From Phyllobacteriaceae bacterium (GTDB taxonomy: Bacteria > Pseudomonadota > Alphaproteobacteria > Rhizobiales > Rhizobiaceae), in NCBI GenBank assembly GCA_016711085.1, contig JADJTR010000004.1:1-64000 (forward strand): DNA of 64,000 bases, read 5' to 3'. Position 1 is the first letter of the stretch, and every line of letters starts with the position of its first letter. A program made the position numbers and the translations under genes. The notes beneath the pieces were generated by a model. The model was not told the origin of the DNA. It saw only the letters and a list, made by a program, of their open reading frames with translations, and ran no database searches. Shown here in pieces: positions 8,898-20,403 of this stretch.

Positions 8898-10236
8898 GTT
8901 TTTCGAACATTTCCTTGTGTGTGCGGTCGAACGTGATGGCGAGACCTTCGGGAAACGGACCGAGCCGGCGCAGTTTTCCCGCCGCGCCCTGCATCCGCGC
9001 CACTTTCCTTCGCGCGAACAGCGCCTTGAAGCACTCGGCGATCTGCACGCGCGCGATCGCCGAACCGATGCACCAGTGGATGCCGTGGCCGAAAACCATG
9101 GCGTAATCGCGCGCCGGCCTGTCGGGGTTGTAGGATTCCGGGTCCTTCACTTCGGCGTCGTCGAACATGGCGGCGAGTGTGGAGACCCACAGCGTCGTCC
9201 CCGCCTTGACCCGATAGGGATGGCCGCTCGGTTCGCCGATAATCGTGTCGGCGTTGACGTAACGCACCGGGCCGATATTGATCGGCTTGAAGCGCATCGC
9301 TTCCATGATCGCCCGGTCAAGCGCCTTGTCGTCCTTGTCGGCGACGGCCCTTTCGACGGCCGCTTGCGCTTCCGGCTTCGACAGGATGACGTCGAGTGCG
9401 TTGCCGGAAGCGAGAATGTCGGTCGGCACGAAACCGCTGACCATGCCGAACATCAGGCCGCGCACATCGAGCCGGGAGAGTTCCTTCGGCAGGTCGTGGT
9501 GCCGCTTGACGAGGCGCGCCAGCGCGGTGGCGCCCGGCTCAAGTCCGGCCTCGATCCGGGCAATCTCCAGATCGATGGATTTGTCGATCGTCTCGCGCAT
9601 GTGCGCGGCGGCGGCGATCGCCAGATCGCGAACGGCGGGATCGCCGAAATAATCGCCGAAATACAGGGCCGACAACGCAATCGACCACTCGGTAAAGGCA
9701 TTCTCGTCGTCAATCTCAAGGCCGTAATACTCCCGGCAAATCTTGGCGGGGACGATCCTGAGCAGATCCCGCACCGCATCGAAGCCGGGTTGCGCGGTGG
9801 CCATGATCCGGCGCGAATGGTCCGCCGCGATGGCGCGAACGCGCGATTCCGCTTCCTCCGGCGGAAAGGCGCTCAGCACCGCCGATTTCTGCCGGCGGTA
9901 AAGCGCCCCGTCCTGAAGTCCAAGCAGAACCGCATCATGCTCGGTGGTTTCCGCCATCTCCCGGCCGAACGGCGTCTCGAACACCTCCTGGCGTTCGAGC
10001 ACTTCCCGAACATCCACCGCCTTGGTCACGACCACGAACGGGCCGACCTTGGCGACGGGCTTGAAACGGCGCAACAGCGCCAGCGCCCAGCGGGGGTTTT
10101 CGAGAAAGCGCTGGACGAGTTTGCCGACGAGGCTTCGCGTGCGCATGCGTTCCATGTCGAAACGCGGCGGCGCGCCTCCGGGAAACGGCGTCGCCTGCGC
10201 CTTGAGGATGCCGTCGTTATATTTCGTGCTCGCCAT
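8728..10236 (-). CDS. Cytochrome P450 module, probably fused to the DyP module
   Basis: The ATG at 10236 opens MASTKYNDGILKAQ. The protein has the ExxR helix (EAMRF), and the haem-thiolate loop FGHGIHWCIGSAIA with the ligand cysteine at about residue 389. It therefore should be a b-type haem monooxygenase or peroxygenase. No reductase or ferredoxin domain is attached. After the P450 fold the frame continues without a stop into EKHALETIICQLKPGTDLRA, which is the beginning of the DyP module; it turns to nonsense after a G run at 8825-8829 and stops at 8728. Deleting one G gives DGIGALGNPVRQE and a single protein of about 1400 residues. The 84 bases upstream separate it from the cyclase gene on the same strand, so an operon is possible. 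Confidence 0.85.
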   Translation of the reverse strand: MASTKYNDGILKAQATPFPGGAPPRFDMERMRTRSLVGKLVQRFLENPRWALALLRRFKPVAKVGPFVVVTKAVDVREVLERQEVFETPFGREMAETTEHDAVLLGLQDGALYRRQKSAVLSAFPPEEAESRVRAIAADHSRRIMATAQPGFDAVRDLLRIVPAKICREYYGLEIDDENAFTEWSIALSALYFGDYFGDPAVRDLAIAAAAHMRETIDKSIDLEIARIEAGLEPGATALARLVKRHHDLPKELSRLDVRGLMFGMVSGFVPTDILASGNALDVILSKPEAQAAVERAVADKDDKALDRAIMEAMRFKPINIGPVRYVNADTIIGEPSGHPYRVKAGTTLWVSTLAAMFDDAEVKDPESYNPDRPARDYAMVFGHGIHWCIGSAIARVQIAECFKALFARRKVARMQGAAGKLRRLGPFPEGLAITFDRTHKEMFEKHALETIICQLKPGTDLRALRDGIGGARQSGATGDRQRVSRSWRRHPFLFGGGRLPR

Positions 10237-10319
10237 CGCCCGTGCTCCCGAGACCAATGGGAGTCTTAATCGGGTCCGGCGGCGGCTTGGGTGACATTCC
10301 TCACACAAACCCCAAATGA

Positions 10320-12114
10320 TCAACTTCCGGTAGCAACATAGCCTTCCAGCAGCCGTGACGCATAGGTCCGGTCCTGGAAGGGAATCCTGACGATGCGATC
10401 TGCGTTGAAATCCGGCAGCAGCGCATCGAATTGCATCCTTGCCTTTCTTGCTTCCTCGCGCCGGTCGAGTTTCCATAACGCCGTCATGGCGATAATCGAG
10501 GCGTAGATGTAGCGGGGCGACAACTGCATCGACCGCTGCGCCGCTTCGAGCGAACCGGCGAAATCGCCTGTAAGCAACCGTGCCGCGGCCAATTCGCCGA
10601 CATTGTGAAATCCGTACAGATCGAAGGGGCTCAAACGCCGGGCCTGGAGGAAGCGGGGAATGGCGTCCCCCGGCGCGGCGGCAAGCACCAGGGCCGTGCC
10701 GCTCGCCGAATGGGCAAAGGCGAAACTCGGATTGAGGCGTACGGCTTCGGCAAGGTAATCGAGCGCGGCCTTGGCATTTCCGCGCAGGATTTCCGCGACT
10801 CCGAGCCAGCAATGCGGGCGGGCGTCCTGGCTGTCCATGAACAGCGCCTTGCCGGCATAGTGGGTGACCCGGTCGAGTTCGTCCGTGTCGCCGATACGAT
10901 GCCAGGCGCGCCATATGTGCCACCATGCCAGTTCATTGAGCGCCATCGCCGAATTGGCGTCGGTCGCAAGCGCCTGGATGAACAAATCGTGGGCGATGGC
11001 GGTGTCTTCGCGCGTACGCCTGTGCATGTGCCAGCGGCCGCGCTGGACGAGTTTCCACGTCTCGGGCTGTTCCCAGGGGGTGCGAAAGGCCCTGATCATT
11101 TCGGCCTGTCCGACCTGCTTTTCCAACGTCGCGACGATTTCGATGCCGAGCTTCTCGATCAGTTCGCCAGCCTGGTCGGCAGGATGGTCGAATCGGCGCG
11201 ACCACAGGACCAGCGCAGTCGCGCTGTCTTCCAGCACTGCCTTAACCGTCAACGATCCGTCATGGCGGCGCACCGACCCCGAAACGATATAACGCGCGCC
11301 AAGGCTGTGCGCCGCCGTGACCGTGCCGACGGCCGTGTCGCGGAACTGAAACGAAGAACTCTTCGAGATCACCGGCAGCCAGCGCGTGCCCGATAAACCG
11401 GCGATGATATCGTCGGCCAGACCATCGCCGAGATAGGCGAGATCGCTGACCGAATCGTCGATCGAAAATGGCAGCACGGCGACAGCGGCCGGCGTCGCAC
11501 CCATCGCCAGTCCCGCGACGGGTGCGACTTCCGGCGTCTTTCCCGCACGGCTGACCGCGTAGGCATGAACGCGCGTCGAAATATGCTTGAGCGCCCGTTC
11601 GCCCAGATCGACGAATTCCGGCCGCGACGCGCCCAGAAGCATGGTGATAGGCGGTGGCCGAAATCACCAGACCGCCCGGGGCGGCGATTTCCTGCAGGCG
11701 GGCGGCGATATTGACCTCGTCGCCAAACAACGCGCCATCCCGCGCGATCACATCGCCGGTATTGACGCCGGCCCGAAAGGTCATCCGATTTGGCGATCCG
11801 CCCTGGAGTTCCAGCGATGCGATGCGTTCCTGGAAATCGAGCGCCGCCAGGATGGCGTCGACCGGCGAGCCGAACTCGACCATCATCGAATCGCCGGCGA
11901 CGCCGAAAAGGCGGCCGCCAGCCCGGGTGCAGGCGGCTTCGATGACGCCGCGGCACTCCACCAGCTGATCGAGCGTATTCTCCTCCGATTGCCCCATCAT
12001 TTTGGCATAGCCGACGACATCGACCGAAAGAACGGTCGTCAGTTGCCGCGTGTAGCCGTGGCCTTGCCTTTGCGTAGCGTTGCCGTTCTGGTCGACCTGG
12101 CCCGCCATCTGCAT
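10320..12114 (-). pseudogene. Class III adenylate cyclase with TPR tail, frame broken
   Basis: The N-terminal ~165 residues are a class III nucleotide cyclase domain: SVDVVGYAKMM and GVAGDSMMVEF carry the metal-binding aspartates, and LFGDEVNIAARLQ is the dimer-interface segment. The rest is a TolB-like/FlgO-type region (VAVLPFSIDDSVSDLAYLGD, ARYIVSGSVRR) followed by TPR-like helices, a common rhizobial arrangement for making cAMP in response to unknown signals. The frame changes near 11618: the first frame gives SGRVAAGI and the other EFVDLGERALKHI. Removing one G of the CCGG there gives a continuous cyclase of about 597 residues; the 1795-base span is one over a multiple of three. The ATG at 12114 is preceded by AGAGAA; GTG 12132 is an alternative. 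Confidence 0.8.
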
Positions 12115-12305
12115 TTCTCTGCGATTTGTCACCTGCCTGATAGCAGAACTTCCGCTGGGTGAAACACTCGATCGATGTCGCGCGAACCGCTTCGGTCGAA
12201 TCTACTTTTGGTTAACCAGCCTGCGCAGGCGGACGTTTACCAAATGCCGGAACCTCGCCTTAACGCCCCTTCGGCTATTTTCTCCCCGATTGAGGGGCTA
12301 TCCGC

Positions 12306-14309
12306 ATGTTGAGTGAATCATTCTCGCCGGTGAACGCGCCCGAAGGCGCCGCGGCGCACGCTGCCCCGGGGGATGCCGTCCATCCGTTTCCCCGCAACCG
12401 CACTGAAGGTTGTGTCATCGAATGCGATGGCGAGCGCGCGGTCATTTCCGCCATCGCCGGCAAGTCGGTCACGGCATCCGAGGATTACTGGGCCGTCGGA
12501 CAGTTGATTTCGGTGAGAGTCGGCGAAAACCGTATCGTCGGACTGGTCTACAAGATTGATGCGGCGACCCAGAACTGGGATCGCAACGCCGACAACATTG
12601 TCCACGTCCATATCGAACTCGTCGGCGAGATCCGCAACGACGACAAGGGCCAGCCGCGCTTTTCAGGCGGCATCGCCGCCTATCCCCATGCCGGCGCCGC
12701 GGCGCACCGCATCCGCGCCGCCGATCTCGCCGCGATCTATGCCGCGAGCGCCGACAACGCAGTGCAAATCGGACAATTGTCGCAGGATCGCTCCATCCCC
12801 GCGCTGATTTCGATCGACAAACTGCTGTCGCGCCATTTCGCCGTCGTCGGCACCACCGGCGTCGGCAAGTCGACGGCCGTGACGCTTTTGCTGCGCAAAA
12901 TCATCGCCGCGCGCAAGGATGTTCGCGTCCTCCTTTTCGACCCGCACAACGAGTTCACCGCCGCGTTTCCGAGCGAGGCGATCACTGTCGACGCCGCATC
13001 GGTGGACCTGCCGTTCTGGTTGTTCAAACTCGATGAATTCGTTGAAGTCATCTATCGCGGCCGCAAGCCGGACCCGGCGGAAATCGATGCCCTTCGCGAC
13101 CTGATCCCCGTCGCCCGCGAACGGTTCCGGCGCGGGGAAGGCGGAATGTCGCCATTGTTGCGTCGCGACCGGGTGACGACGGCCCTGACCGCCGATACGC
13201 CGGTGCCCTACCGCATGGTCGATCTGCTCGCGTTGATCGAGGAGCGCATCGGCCAGCTTGAGGGCAAGGCCGACCGACCGGCGTTGAAGGCGCTGAAAGC
13301 GCGCCTCGAATCCATTCTCGCCGATCCGCGTTTTCAGTTCATGTTTGGCGCCAAAACCGTATCGGACGTTTTCGCCGACGTGGTTTCGCTGGTTTTCCGC
13401 CTGCCGCAGGAAGGCAAGCCGATTTGCGTGTTCGAAATGTCGGGGCTTCCCTCCGACGTGGTCAACGCGGTCGTCTCGGTTCTCAGCCGCATGGCCTTCG
13501 ATCTCGCGGTGTCTTCCGATGGCGCCATCCAGACCCTTGTCGTCTGCGAAGAGGCGCACCGCTACATTCCCGCCGACCAGAGCGTCGGTTTCCTGCCGAC
13601 CCGCCAGGCCATAGCGCGCATCGCCAAGGAAGGCCGCAAATACGGCGTCTATCTCGGCGTGATCACGCAACGTCCCGGCGAACTCGACCAGACCATCCTT
13701 TCCCAATGCAACACGATTTTCGCCATGCGTCTCGGCAATGAGCGCGACCAGGACATCATTCGCAGCGCGATATCTGGCGGCGCCAAATCGACCCTGTCCT
13801 TTCTCTCGTCAATCGCCAACCGCGAGTGCATCGCCTTCGGCGAGGCCTTCCACGCGCCGATGCGCATGATTTTCGAGACGATCAGGGCCGAAGCCCTGCC
13901 CGGCTCGCATATCTACGAGCAGCAGGAAAAAGCCCGTTCCGGCGCGATCGTTGCGCCGATCGAATCGGTCATTCGGCGAATTCGCTATGGCCACGACGCG
14001 GAAAGCGTCGCTGACGACATGCCCGTCGAAGCGCCCGCTCCGCCGCCGGTGCGCGAGGATTTCCGCGCCCCGCCCCAGCCGGATGGACGTTTCGTCAGCC
14101 CGCAACCGCAAGAGGGACGCTTCGCCGGCCATCAACAGCCAGACAGCCGTTTCGCCAGCCAGCAATCGCCGTTGCACCGGGCCGAGCCGCAACCGTCGCA
14201 GGGCGAAACCCGCTCCCTGTCGCCGCGACCCGATTTGCTTCGAAAAGACCCGCCGGCCGCTGATCGCGGATCGGATCTCATTCGCGGCTTCCGCATCAAC
14301 CGGCCCTGA
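12306..14309 (+). CDS. HerA-like ATPase (DUF87 helicase)
   Basis: This 667-residue protein has an N-terminal HAS-type barrel (~30-150), then a RecA/FtsK-like ATPase with Walker A GTTGVGKST (~residues 179-187) and Walker B LVVCEEAHRYIP, followed by a conserved GVITQRPGELDQTILSQCNT region. HerA-type hexameric motors pump DNA, in archaea together with NurA; the partner of the bacterial versions is unknown, and no NurA-like nuclease is adjacent. The last ~120 residues are a Pro/Gln/Arg-rich, presumably disordered tail with three spaced repeats of the type Q-x2-GRF / SRF. It diverges from the cyclase gene across 190 bases. Confidence 0.85.
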   Translation: MLSESFSPVNAPEGAAAHAAPGDAVHPFPRNRTEGCVIECDGERAVISAIAGKSVTASEDYWAVGQLISVRVGENRIVGLVYKIDAATQNWDRNADNIVHVHIELVGEIRNDDKGQPRFSGGIAAYPHAGAAAHRIRAADLAAIYAASADNAVQIGQLSQDRSIPALISIDKLLSRHFAVVGTTGVGKSTAVTLLLRKIIAARKDVRVLLFDPHNEFTAAFPSEAITVDAASVDLPFWLFKLDEFVEVIYRGRKPDPAEIDALRDLIPVARERFRRGEGGMSPLLRRDRVTTALTADTPVPYRMVDLLALIEERIGQLEGKADRPALKALKARLESILADPRFQFMFGAKTVSDVFADVVSLVFRLPQEGKPICVFEMSGLPSDVVNAVVSVLSRMAFDLAVSSDGAIQTLVVCEEAHRYIPADQSVGFLPTRQAIARIAKEGRKYGVYLGVITQRPGELDQTILSQCNTIFAMRLGNERDQDIIRSAISGGAKSTLSFLSSIANRECIAFGEAFHAPMRMIFETIRAEALPGSHIYEQQEKARSGAIVAPIESVIRRIRYGHDAESVADDMPVEAPAPPPVREDFRAPPQPDGRFVSPQPQEGRFAGHQQPDSRFASQQSPLHRAEPQPSQGETRSLSPRPDLLRKDPPAADRGSDLIRGFRINRP

Positions 14310-14437
14310 TCCGGAACCAGGCGCCGGCGCATTATCCCGGGCGATCAATCGGGTTTCGCCTTCCGGAATGGTCGCCATTGCTGCCTTGGTCGCGAGCGCC
14401 GGTTTGCGCCGGTCAGGCAACCCGGCGCTTTGGCGGA

Positions 14438-15214
14438 TCAGGCGCAGACCCGGTTTCGGCCTTCGCGCTTGGCGCGGTAAAGGTTGCTGTCGGCCCGCTT
14501 GAAAAACTCTTCGGCGCTTTCCCTGCGATCCCAAACCGCCAACCCGACGCTGGTGGTCACCTTGAGGCTGACATTGCCATTGGTGATGGTGAGCCCGGCC
14601 ACCGCGCGCCGGATACGGTCGGCGAGTTTGTTCAGCGTTTCGATATCGAGATTGGGCGCGACCACGGCGAATTCCTCGCCGCCAAGCCGCGCCGCGACAT
14701 CATGGTAGCGGGTGAAATCGCGCAGGCATTTGGCGACCGCGCGCAGCACCTCGTCACCCATGTCGTGGCCATGGGTATCGTTGACCGACTTGAAGTGATC
14801 GAGGTCGAGGATCATCAGTCCGATCGGGCGTTCGATGCGGTGGAACTCCAGCAGGTATTCCTTCAACGCATCGTCGAAATAGCGCCGGTTGTTCATGCCG
14901 GTAAGCGCATCGGTCAGCGCTGCCTGCTGCAAAGACTCGGAGCGGGCGCTGAGCGTTACGGTCATCGCCTTCAGCTTGCCCTGCTCGCGCGCCTGCAAGC
15001 GTATCAGCGGATAAATGAACAACCCGCCGAAGCCGATCGTTGTCGCCAGCATGACGAGGGCAATCAGCAAATTGCTGCGCGCCGACGCGAGCGATTCTGG
15101 CGTCAATGACGTCGCATCGCCAAGATCGCCATGGACGAAACCGATCATGCCGGCCGTTCCGGCCAGCAGCAGCATGAAAAGAAAGAAGGCGATTTCCGCT
15201 TTGTGGAAATGCAT
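14438..15214 (-). CDS. Membrane-bound diguanylate cyclase (GGDEF)
   Basis: The 258-residue protein starts with two membrane helices (about 8-28 and 48-70) flanking a ~20-residue periplasmic loop, then a short coiled linker and a GGDEF domain. The signature is GGEEF (active form), with DLDHFKSVNDTHGHDMGDE as the metal/substrate segment. It should convert two GTP to c-di-GMP at the inner membrane. No RxxD inhibitory site immediately before GGEEF is evident (the preceding residues are DVAARL). The 128 bases before its stop and the 143 bases between its start and miaA hold nothing I recognise. Confidence 0.93.
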   Translation of the reverse strand: MHFHKAEIAFFLFMLLLAGTAGMIGFVHGDLGDATSLTPESLASARSNLLIALVMLATTIGFGGLFIYPLIRLQAREQGKLKAMTVTLSARSESLQQAALTDALTGMNNRRYFDDALKEYLLEFHRIERPIGLMILDLDHFKSVNDTHGHDMGDEVLRAVAKCLRDFTRYHDVAARLGGEEFAVVAPNLDIETLNKLADRIRRAVAGLTITNGNVSLKVTTSVGLAVWDRRESAEEFFKRADSNLYRAKREGRNRVCA

Positions 15215-15357
15215 GGGAACACCGTTTCAACCCTTATGCCGTAAAGGTTTTCCCATTTCGTTAATTGATACTATCTTTGCGGGCATTTTTCCCTTTGGTA
15301 ATACTCTTTTTAGGAGAATAAAATCGGCATAGCGTGTTGAATTCGTTGAGAATGGCC

Positions 15358-16226
15358 TCAATCGACGACACGCCAGTCGGGGCCGGTCTGATGCCTCACC
15401 CAGGTGGTCTGCCGTTTCGCATACTGACGCGTGCGGGCTTTGGCGTGCTCCACGGCGTCGGCCAGGTTCGATTGTCCGCGCAGCGCCGCCGCGATTTCCG
15501 CCACGCCGATGGCCTTCATGGCCGGAAGCAAAGTGTCGAGGTTCCGTGCGAGAAGAGCCTCGACCTCTTCGATGGCGCCCTCGATCAGCATCCGATCGAA
15601 GCGTTCGCCGATCCGCTGATGCAAGGTGGCGCGATCCGGCATGACGACGATTTTCTCGGCCGAACCGGGGTCGAACAACGCGGGGCCTGTGCGCTTTTGC
15701 CATTGGCTCAGCGGAATGCCGGTTGCCTCCCCTATTTCCAGGGCGCGAACGATGCGCTGGCCATCGCCCGAACGAATGGTGCGCGCCAGTTCCGGATCGG
15801 CCTCGCGCAACGCTTCGTGCAATTTCTCCGGCCCTTCCTCGCCGAGCCGGCGACGCCATTTCTCGCGGATCGCGTCGGGTACCGGCGGCATGTCGGCGAG
15901 GCCGCCGAGCAGCGCCTTGAAATAGAGGCCTGTGCCGCCGACGAAAACCAGTGGCCGCCCCTCGGCGGCGGTGATTTCGTTGGCCGCGTCGCGCATCCAC
16001 ATGCCGGTCGAGTAATTCGTTCCGGGATCGACATGGCCATAGAGACGATGCGGCGCGGCCGACAAAGCCGCGTCGCCGGGGCGCGCCGTCAGCACCACAA
16101 TACGCCATAGATCTGCATGGAATCGGCGTTGACGATTACCGCGTCGCGCTCGCGCGCGATGCGCAGGGCCAGGGCCGACTTGCCGCTGGCCGTCGGTCCC
16201 AGTATCAGGACCGGGTTTCTCGCCAT
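15358..16226 (-). pseudogene. miaA: tRNA dimethylallyltransferase MiaA, frame broken
   Basis: MiaA adds a dimethylallyl group to A37 of tRNAs reading UNN codons. The true start is ATG 16226, giving [19 protein letters not shown] with the GPTASGKS P-loop and NADSMQIYG. That frame hits a TGA two codons later, while the rest of MiaA ([27 protein letters not shown], the DGQRIVRALE region and the C-terminal QYAKRQTTWVR) lies in the next frame down to 15358. The span of 869 bases is one short of a multiple of three, so one base is missing around 16096-16100. As miaA is nearly universal, a sequence error is more likely than loss. It diverges from serB by 18 bases. Confidence 0.85.
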
Positions 16227-16244
16227 TCCGGACACCCATCCTCC

Positions 16245-17132
16245 ATGACGCTCGTCGCCACGCTTGTCACCGATCCCGACCGCGCCGGCCTGTCGCCGGA
16301 CTTGATCGCGCGCGCCGCCGAAGCCATCGCCGCCGAGGCTTCGCAGACGCTTGCCGAGGGCGTCGCCGCCGATCTGGCGCTTCCCGCCGGCGCGGATGCG
16401 GCCATGGTCGACGCCGCGCTGCGCCTGACGCTGGCCGGCGAACCCGTCGACATCGTCGTGCAGGAAGCGGCGACGCGGCGCAAGTCCATCCTGCTAGCCG
16501 ACATGGATTCCACCATGATCGGCCAGGAATGCATCGACGAACTGGCCGACATGGCCGGCATCAAGGCCCACGTCGCCGCCATCACCGCCCGCTCGATGAA
16601 CGGCGAGATCGCCTTCGAACCGGCGCTGCGCGAGCGCGTGGCCTTGCTGAGGGATTTGCCGGTCTCGGTCATCGACCGGGTCATGGCGGAGCGCATCTCG
16701 CTTGCCCCGGGGGGGTGCGAACTGGTGCGCACCATGAAAGCGAATGGCGGCTACGCCGCGCTGGTTTCGGGCGGCTTCACCCAGTTCACCGCGCGCGTCG
16801 CCGCCATGATCGGCTTTGACGAGCATCGCGCCAACATCCTGCATGAAAACCATGGCCGCCTTGCCGGAACGGTCGCCGAGCCGATCCTCGGCAAGCAAGC
16901 CAAGGTCGTCGCCCTTAACGAAATCGCCAGCCGCCTTGGTAGATCGGCCGCCGATGTCATCGCCGTCGGCGACGGGGCCAATGATCTCGACATGCTTGCC
17001 CGCGCCGGAACCGGCGTCGCCCTCCACGCCAAACCGGTCGTAGCAGCCGCCGCCCGCCACCGCATCGACCATGGCGACCTGACGGCGCTGCTCTACATCC
17101 AGGGCTATCGCCGGGCGGAAATCGTGCGATGA
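16245..17132 (+). CDS. serB: Phosphoserine phosphatase SerB
   Basis: This HAD-superfamily enzyme dephosphorylates O-phosphoserine, the last step of serine synthesis. Residues 1-80 form a regulatory ACT-like region. The catalytic motif I is [17 protein letters not shown] (nucleophile and acid/base aspartates around residues 87-89), motif II is [10 protein letters not shown], and motif IV is [18 protein letters not shown]. At 295 residues it has the normal length of alphaproteobacterial SerB. The gene is divergent from miaA, an arrangement common in Hyphomicrobiales, and overlaps the following acetyltransferase start by 4 bases (ATGA). Confidence 0.95.
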   Translation: MTLVATLVTDPDRAGLSPDLIARAAEAIAAEASQTLAEGVAADLALPAGADAAMVDAALRLTLAGEPVDIVVQEAATRRKSILLADMDSTMIGQECIDELADMAGIKAHVAAITARSMNGEIAFEPALRERVALLRDLPVSVIDRVMAERISLAPGGCELVRTMKANGGYAALVSGGFTQFTARVAAMIGFDEHRANILHENHGRLAGTVAEPILGKQAKVVALNEIASRLGRSAADVIAVGDGANDLDMLARAGTGVALHAKPVVAAAARHRIDHGDLTALLYIQGYRRAEIVR

Positions 17133-17694
17133 AAATCGGCGCGCGCATCGCGACGCCGCGCCTCGTGCTGCGCCATTGGACGAAGAACGAAACCGATCGG
17201 GCCGCTTTCCACCGCCTCAACAGCGACGAGCAGGTCATGCGGTTCTTTCCCTACCGGTTGACGCGTGAACTGGCCGACGCCCGTCTCGACGCCGTCATCG
17301 CCAAGGCCGAGGCCGATGGTTTCGGTTGGGGAGCGGCCTGCCTGTCCGAGACCGGCGAACCGGTCGGCTATCTCGGGCTTGCCCGGACGTCGCTGTCGAT
17401 GAAATTCGGCGACGCTGTCGAAATCGGCTGGCGTTTCCTTCCCGAAGCCTGGGGATCGGATTGGCAACCGAGGCGGCCAAGGCACTGCGCCATCACGGTT
17501 TTTCCGAACTCGGGCTGGCCGAAATCCTTGCCTTCGCCGCCGAGGCCAACCATGCCTCGCGCCGCGTCATGGAGCGGATCGGCATGAAGCACGATCCATC
17601 ACGCGACTTCGACCACCCCAACGTGCCGTCCGGTCATCCCGAATTGATGCGGCATGTCTTTTACCAAATCGCCAATCCGTCAGAAAACACGTAA
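17129..17694 (+). pseudogene. GNAT acetyltransferase (RimJ/RimL type), frame broken
   Basis: The protein begins with IATPRLVLRHWTKNE, typical of RimJ/RimL-like acetyltransferases that modify protein N-termini or small amines with acetyl-CoA. Residues to about 109 (IGWRFLPEAWG) are in one frame. The acetyl-CoA loop and remainder (LATEAAKALRHHGF, VMERIGMKHD) are in another and stop at 17694. The break is at the GGGG run 17451-17454; one more G restores EAWGIGLATEAAK. The span of 566 bases is one short of a multiple of three. The substrate is unknown. The start overlaps the serB stop. Confidence 0.75.
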
Positions 17695-17732
17695 CAATTG
17701 CAACGGGTGTCCAGCCCGCCGGATTCTCTTTC

Positions 17733-19223
<1,491 letters not shown>

Positions 19224-19311
19224 GTGGAAATCTCCGGGAGCGGCAGCCGAGAATGACGAGCAGTGATGAACGAATGCGGCGTGTTTGCGGCTTGACGCCG
19301 CCACGCGCCAG

Positions 19312-19497
19312 TCAATTCCGCGCGATCCAGACGATCACGACGCCCGCCGCCATCGCGGCCAGGCCGGCGCCGCGCAACAACCCATCGGGCGCTCCGGCCA
19401 TTTCGGCGGCCATGCGCCGCGCGAAACCGGGAAAACCGCCCCACAACAAGCCTTCCAATACGAGCGCCAGACCGAGTGCGGCGGCGAAATCGCTCAA
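19312..19497 (-). CDS. DUF2065 small inner-membrane protein
   Basis: This 61-residue protein has two hydrophobic helices (about 4-22 and 41-59) with the LGLALVLEGLLWGGFPGFARR segment typical of DUF2065. It sits between hflC and degP, overlapping the hflC stop by 4 bases. That position is conserved across many proteobacteria, suggesting a link to the HflKC/FtsH complex, but its function is unknown. It is too small and hydrophobic for enzymatic motifs. Confidence 0.85.
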   Translation of the reverse strand: MSDFAAALGLALVLEGLLWGGFPGFARRMAAEMAGAPDGLLRGAGLAAMAAGVVIVWIARN

Positions 19498-20393
19498 TTG
19501 GCAGGCGCCGGCGTCGCCGGAACGCCGCTCGAATCGCGGAAGAACCGGAAGAACTCCGAGTCCGGCGACAGCAGCATGGTTGTGCCGGCTCCGCCGACGG
19601 CGCTGCGATAGGTTTTCATCGACCAGTAGAAGTCGAAGAAATCCTTGTCCCTCTGAAAGGCATCAGCAAAGACGCGGTTGCGTTCGCCTTCGCCCTCGCC
19701 GCGCAGGATTTCCGCGTCGCGTTGCGCTTCGGCGATCGTCACCACCGCCTCGCGATCGGCCTCGGCGCGGATGCGAATGGCTTGCTGGTTGCCGAGCGCG
19801 CGCAATTGCGCCGCTTCCGCCAGACGTTCCGCCTTCATGCGCTCGAAGGTCTGCGAGGATACTTCCGGCAACAGGTCGGTGCGCAGGATGCGGACATCGG
19901 CGATTTCGACGCCGAGTTCCTCGGCTTGCGGGCGCAACTGGTCGCGAACGGCGAGCATCATCTGCAGCCGCTGGTCCGAAAGAGCCGCCTCGAACGAACG
20001 CTGGCCATAGACGCTGCGCAGCGACGCATCGAGGCGGGTGCGCAGATTGTCCTCCAGCAGGTCGATGTTGCCGGAAACGCTTTCGCGGAACTTGCGCGCG
20101 TCGACGATCTTGTAGGCGACGAAGGCGTCGACGATGTAGCGCCGCCCGTCGCGCACCTGCACGCGAATGTCGTCGAGATCGAAACGCCTGACCTGTTTGG
20201 AAACGAATTGCACCGTGTCGACCACGGCGGTCGGAAGCTTGAAGTAGAGACCCGGTTCGGTAACGACACGGGTAATCTGCCCGAAGCGCAGCACCAGCGC
20301 CTGTTCGCGCGGCGAGATGACGAAGACGCTCGAATAGATCACGAAGGCCAGTCCCGCGAGGACGCCGAGAATGAGGGGAATGCGGTTCAACAT
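19494..20393 (-). CDS. hflC: HflC, modulator of FtsH protease
   Basis: The 299-residue protein has an N-terminal membrane anchor (IPLILGVLAGLAFVIYSSVF) and an SPFH/prohibitin domain facing the periplasm, with REQALVLRFGQITRVV at its start and the coiled stalk region (about 190-250, AQRDAEILRGEGEGERNRV). HflC pairs with HflK to form a cage around the AAA protease FtsH. The C-terminal MLLSPDSEFFRFF motif is conserved. It follows hflK by 10 bases and overlaps DUF2065 downstream, so one operon with degP is likely. Confidence 0.95.
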   Translation of the reverse strand: MLNRIPLILGVLAGLAFVIYSSVFVISPREQALVLRFGQITRVVTEPGLYFKLPTAVVDTVQFVSKQVRRFDLDDIRVQVRDGRRYIVDAFVAYKIVDARKFRESVSGNIDLLEDNLRTRLDASLRSVYGQRSFEAALSDQRLQMMLAVRDQLRPQAEELGVEIADVRILRTDLLPEVSSQTFERMKAERLAEAAQLRALGNQQAIRIRAEADREAVVTIAEAQRDAEILRGEGEGERNRVFADAFQRDKDFFDFYWSMKTYRSAVGGAGTTMLLSPDSEFFRFFRDSSGVPATPAPAN

Positions 20394-20403
20394 GGGGATC
20401 GCC

